Part shown: positions 12,407 to 12,545 of the stretch, piece after piece
How the letters are laid out: each line of letters opens with the position of its first letter
Position numbering within the stretch: position 1 is the first letter of the stretch
DNA from: Pseudomonadota bacterium
GTDB lineage: Bacteria > Pseudomonadota > Alphaproteobacteria > UBA8366 > JADFVY01
DNA: 12,545 bases
Assembly: GCA_015222795.1 (NCBI GenBank)
Contig: JADFVY010000351.1
Span: 1-12,545 of the forward strand
Direction: 5' to 3'
Translations under genes and position numbers: made by a program
The notes under the pieces: generated by a model
What the model saw: only the letters and a program-made list of their open reading frames with translations
Told to the model about the DNA's origin: nothing
Database searches by the model: none

Positions 12407-12545
12407 TCAATAGAATTCTTCTTCCGCAAAGAGCGCGCTGAAAAACCGGTCCAGTGGCGCCACCTTGCGGTTCTGTGCCAGCGCCCGACCAACCCGCCCT
12501 TTGCGTTTGCCCCAGTTATAAATCCGGCCGGCATCGCCCCACATC
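12407..12545 (-). CDS. 3' end of an unidentified gene, candidate toxin of the immunity pair (runs off the right edge)
   Basis: Only the last 45 codons are in the window. The visible C-terminus begins WGDAGRIYNWGKRKGRVGRA and ends RFFSALFAEEEFY, then TGA at 12409-12407. It is rich in Lys and Arg (GKRKGRVGR) followed by an acidic end, typical of small nuclease-type or nucleic-acid-binding toxin tips, but I do not recognise the family. I chose this frame because it ends just before the immunity gene and reads naturally; the other frames are interrupted or overlap the immunity gene. That it is a toxin is an inference from gene order alone. The first visible ATG (12544) may be internal. Confidence 0.55.
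   Translation of the reverse strand, partial: MWGDAGRIYNWGKRKGRVGRALAQNRKVAPLDRFFSALFAEEEFY

Noticed and set aside
12271..12534. An 87-codon minus-strand frame overlapping the start of the CXXCG gene
   Set aside because: It overlaps the 5' part of the immunity gene out of frame and has no recognisable content; the frame ending at 12407 is the better reading.
1..12545. tRNA, rRNA, CRISPR arrays, insertion sequences, att sites
   Set aside because: Looked for by eye on both strands; no cloverleaf-like sequence, regularly spaced repeats, transposase-like protein or terminal inverted repeats seen.

Overview
The window is GC-rich double-stranded DNA with bacterial gene density, strong Shine-Dalgarno sequences and G/C-biased third codon positions. 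The LeuA N-terminus, NtrB/DctB-like kinases, sigma-54-type promoter candidates, creatinase and TauD-type genes all fit an alphaproteobacterium with broad catabolic capacity. This placement is an inference from gene style, not from a marker gene. I see no rRNA, tRNA, insertion sequence or CRISPR array.

Layout. (1) 1-464, minus strand: the first 45 codons of leuA (2-isopropylmalate synthase). Upstream lies a 37-residue leucine-rich leader peptide that runs into a GC-rich hairpin with a U-run, which has the form of a transcription attenuator. A sigma-54-like element sits further upstream. (2) 465-2713: an HpaB / 4-hydroxybutyryl-CoA-dehydratase-superfamily flavoprotein (minus) diverges from a TetR-family regulator (plus). 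Between them lie a perfect 18-bp palindrome and a second 10-bp palindrome. (3) 2734-3948, minus: a creatinase with every catalytic residue I can check conserved. A compact terminator-like hairpin lies between it and the convergent tetR gene. (4) 4191-8409, plus: a small soluble histidine kinase; then, behind a well-formed sigma-54-type promoter, an NMT1/ThiY-like lipoprotein; then a large membrane histidine kinase (Cache-like sensor, HAMP, PAS, HisKA, HATPase). The two kinase cores are close, colinear paralogues. No ABC permease or ATPase and no response regulator is present, so the lipoprotein is probably a ligand receptor for the kinase rather than part of a transporter. (5) 8490-11575, plus: a tightly packed set of four enzyme genes: HpcH/HpaI aldolase, GST-like protein with an extra C-terminal domain, isoprenylcysteine-type membrane methyltransferase, and TauD/TfdA dioxygenase. 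It ends in an inverted repeat. (6) 11658-12545, minus: a double-CXXCG protein of the SitI6 immunity type, preceded by the truncated 3' end of a gene that may encode its toxin.

How they may work together. The likely unit of interest is 4191-8409, a nitrogen-limitation-type (sigma-54) sensory module pairing a substrate-binding lipoprotein with a kinase and a stripped-down second kinase. It sits between creatinase, which releases urea and sarcosine, and a small catabolic operon. The TetR operator motif (GTTCG-N6-CGAA) recurs over the -10 box of the soluble kinase gene, which could link the first half of the window to the second. The membrane kinase has no ATG at the expected overlap with the lipoprotein gene: the codon there is ATA.
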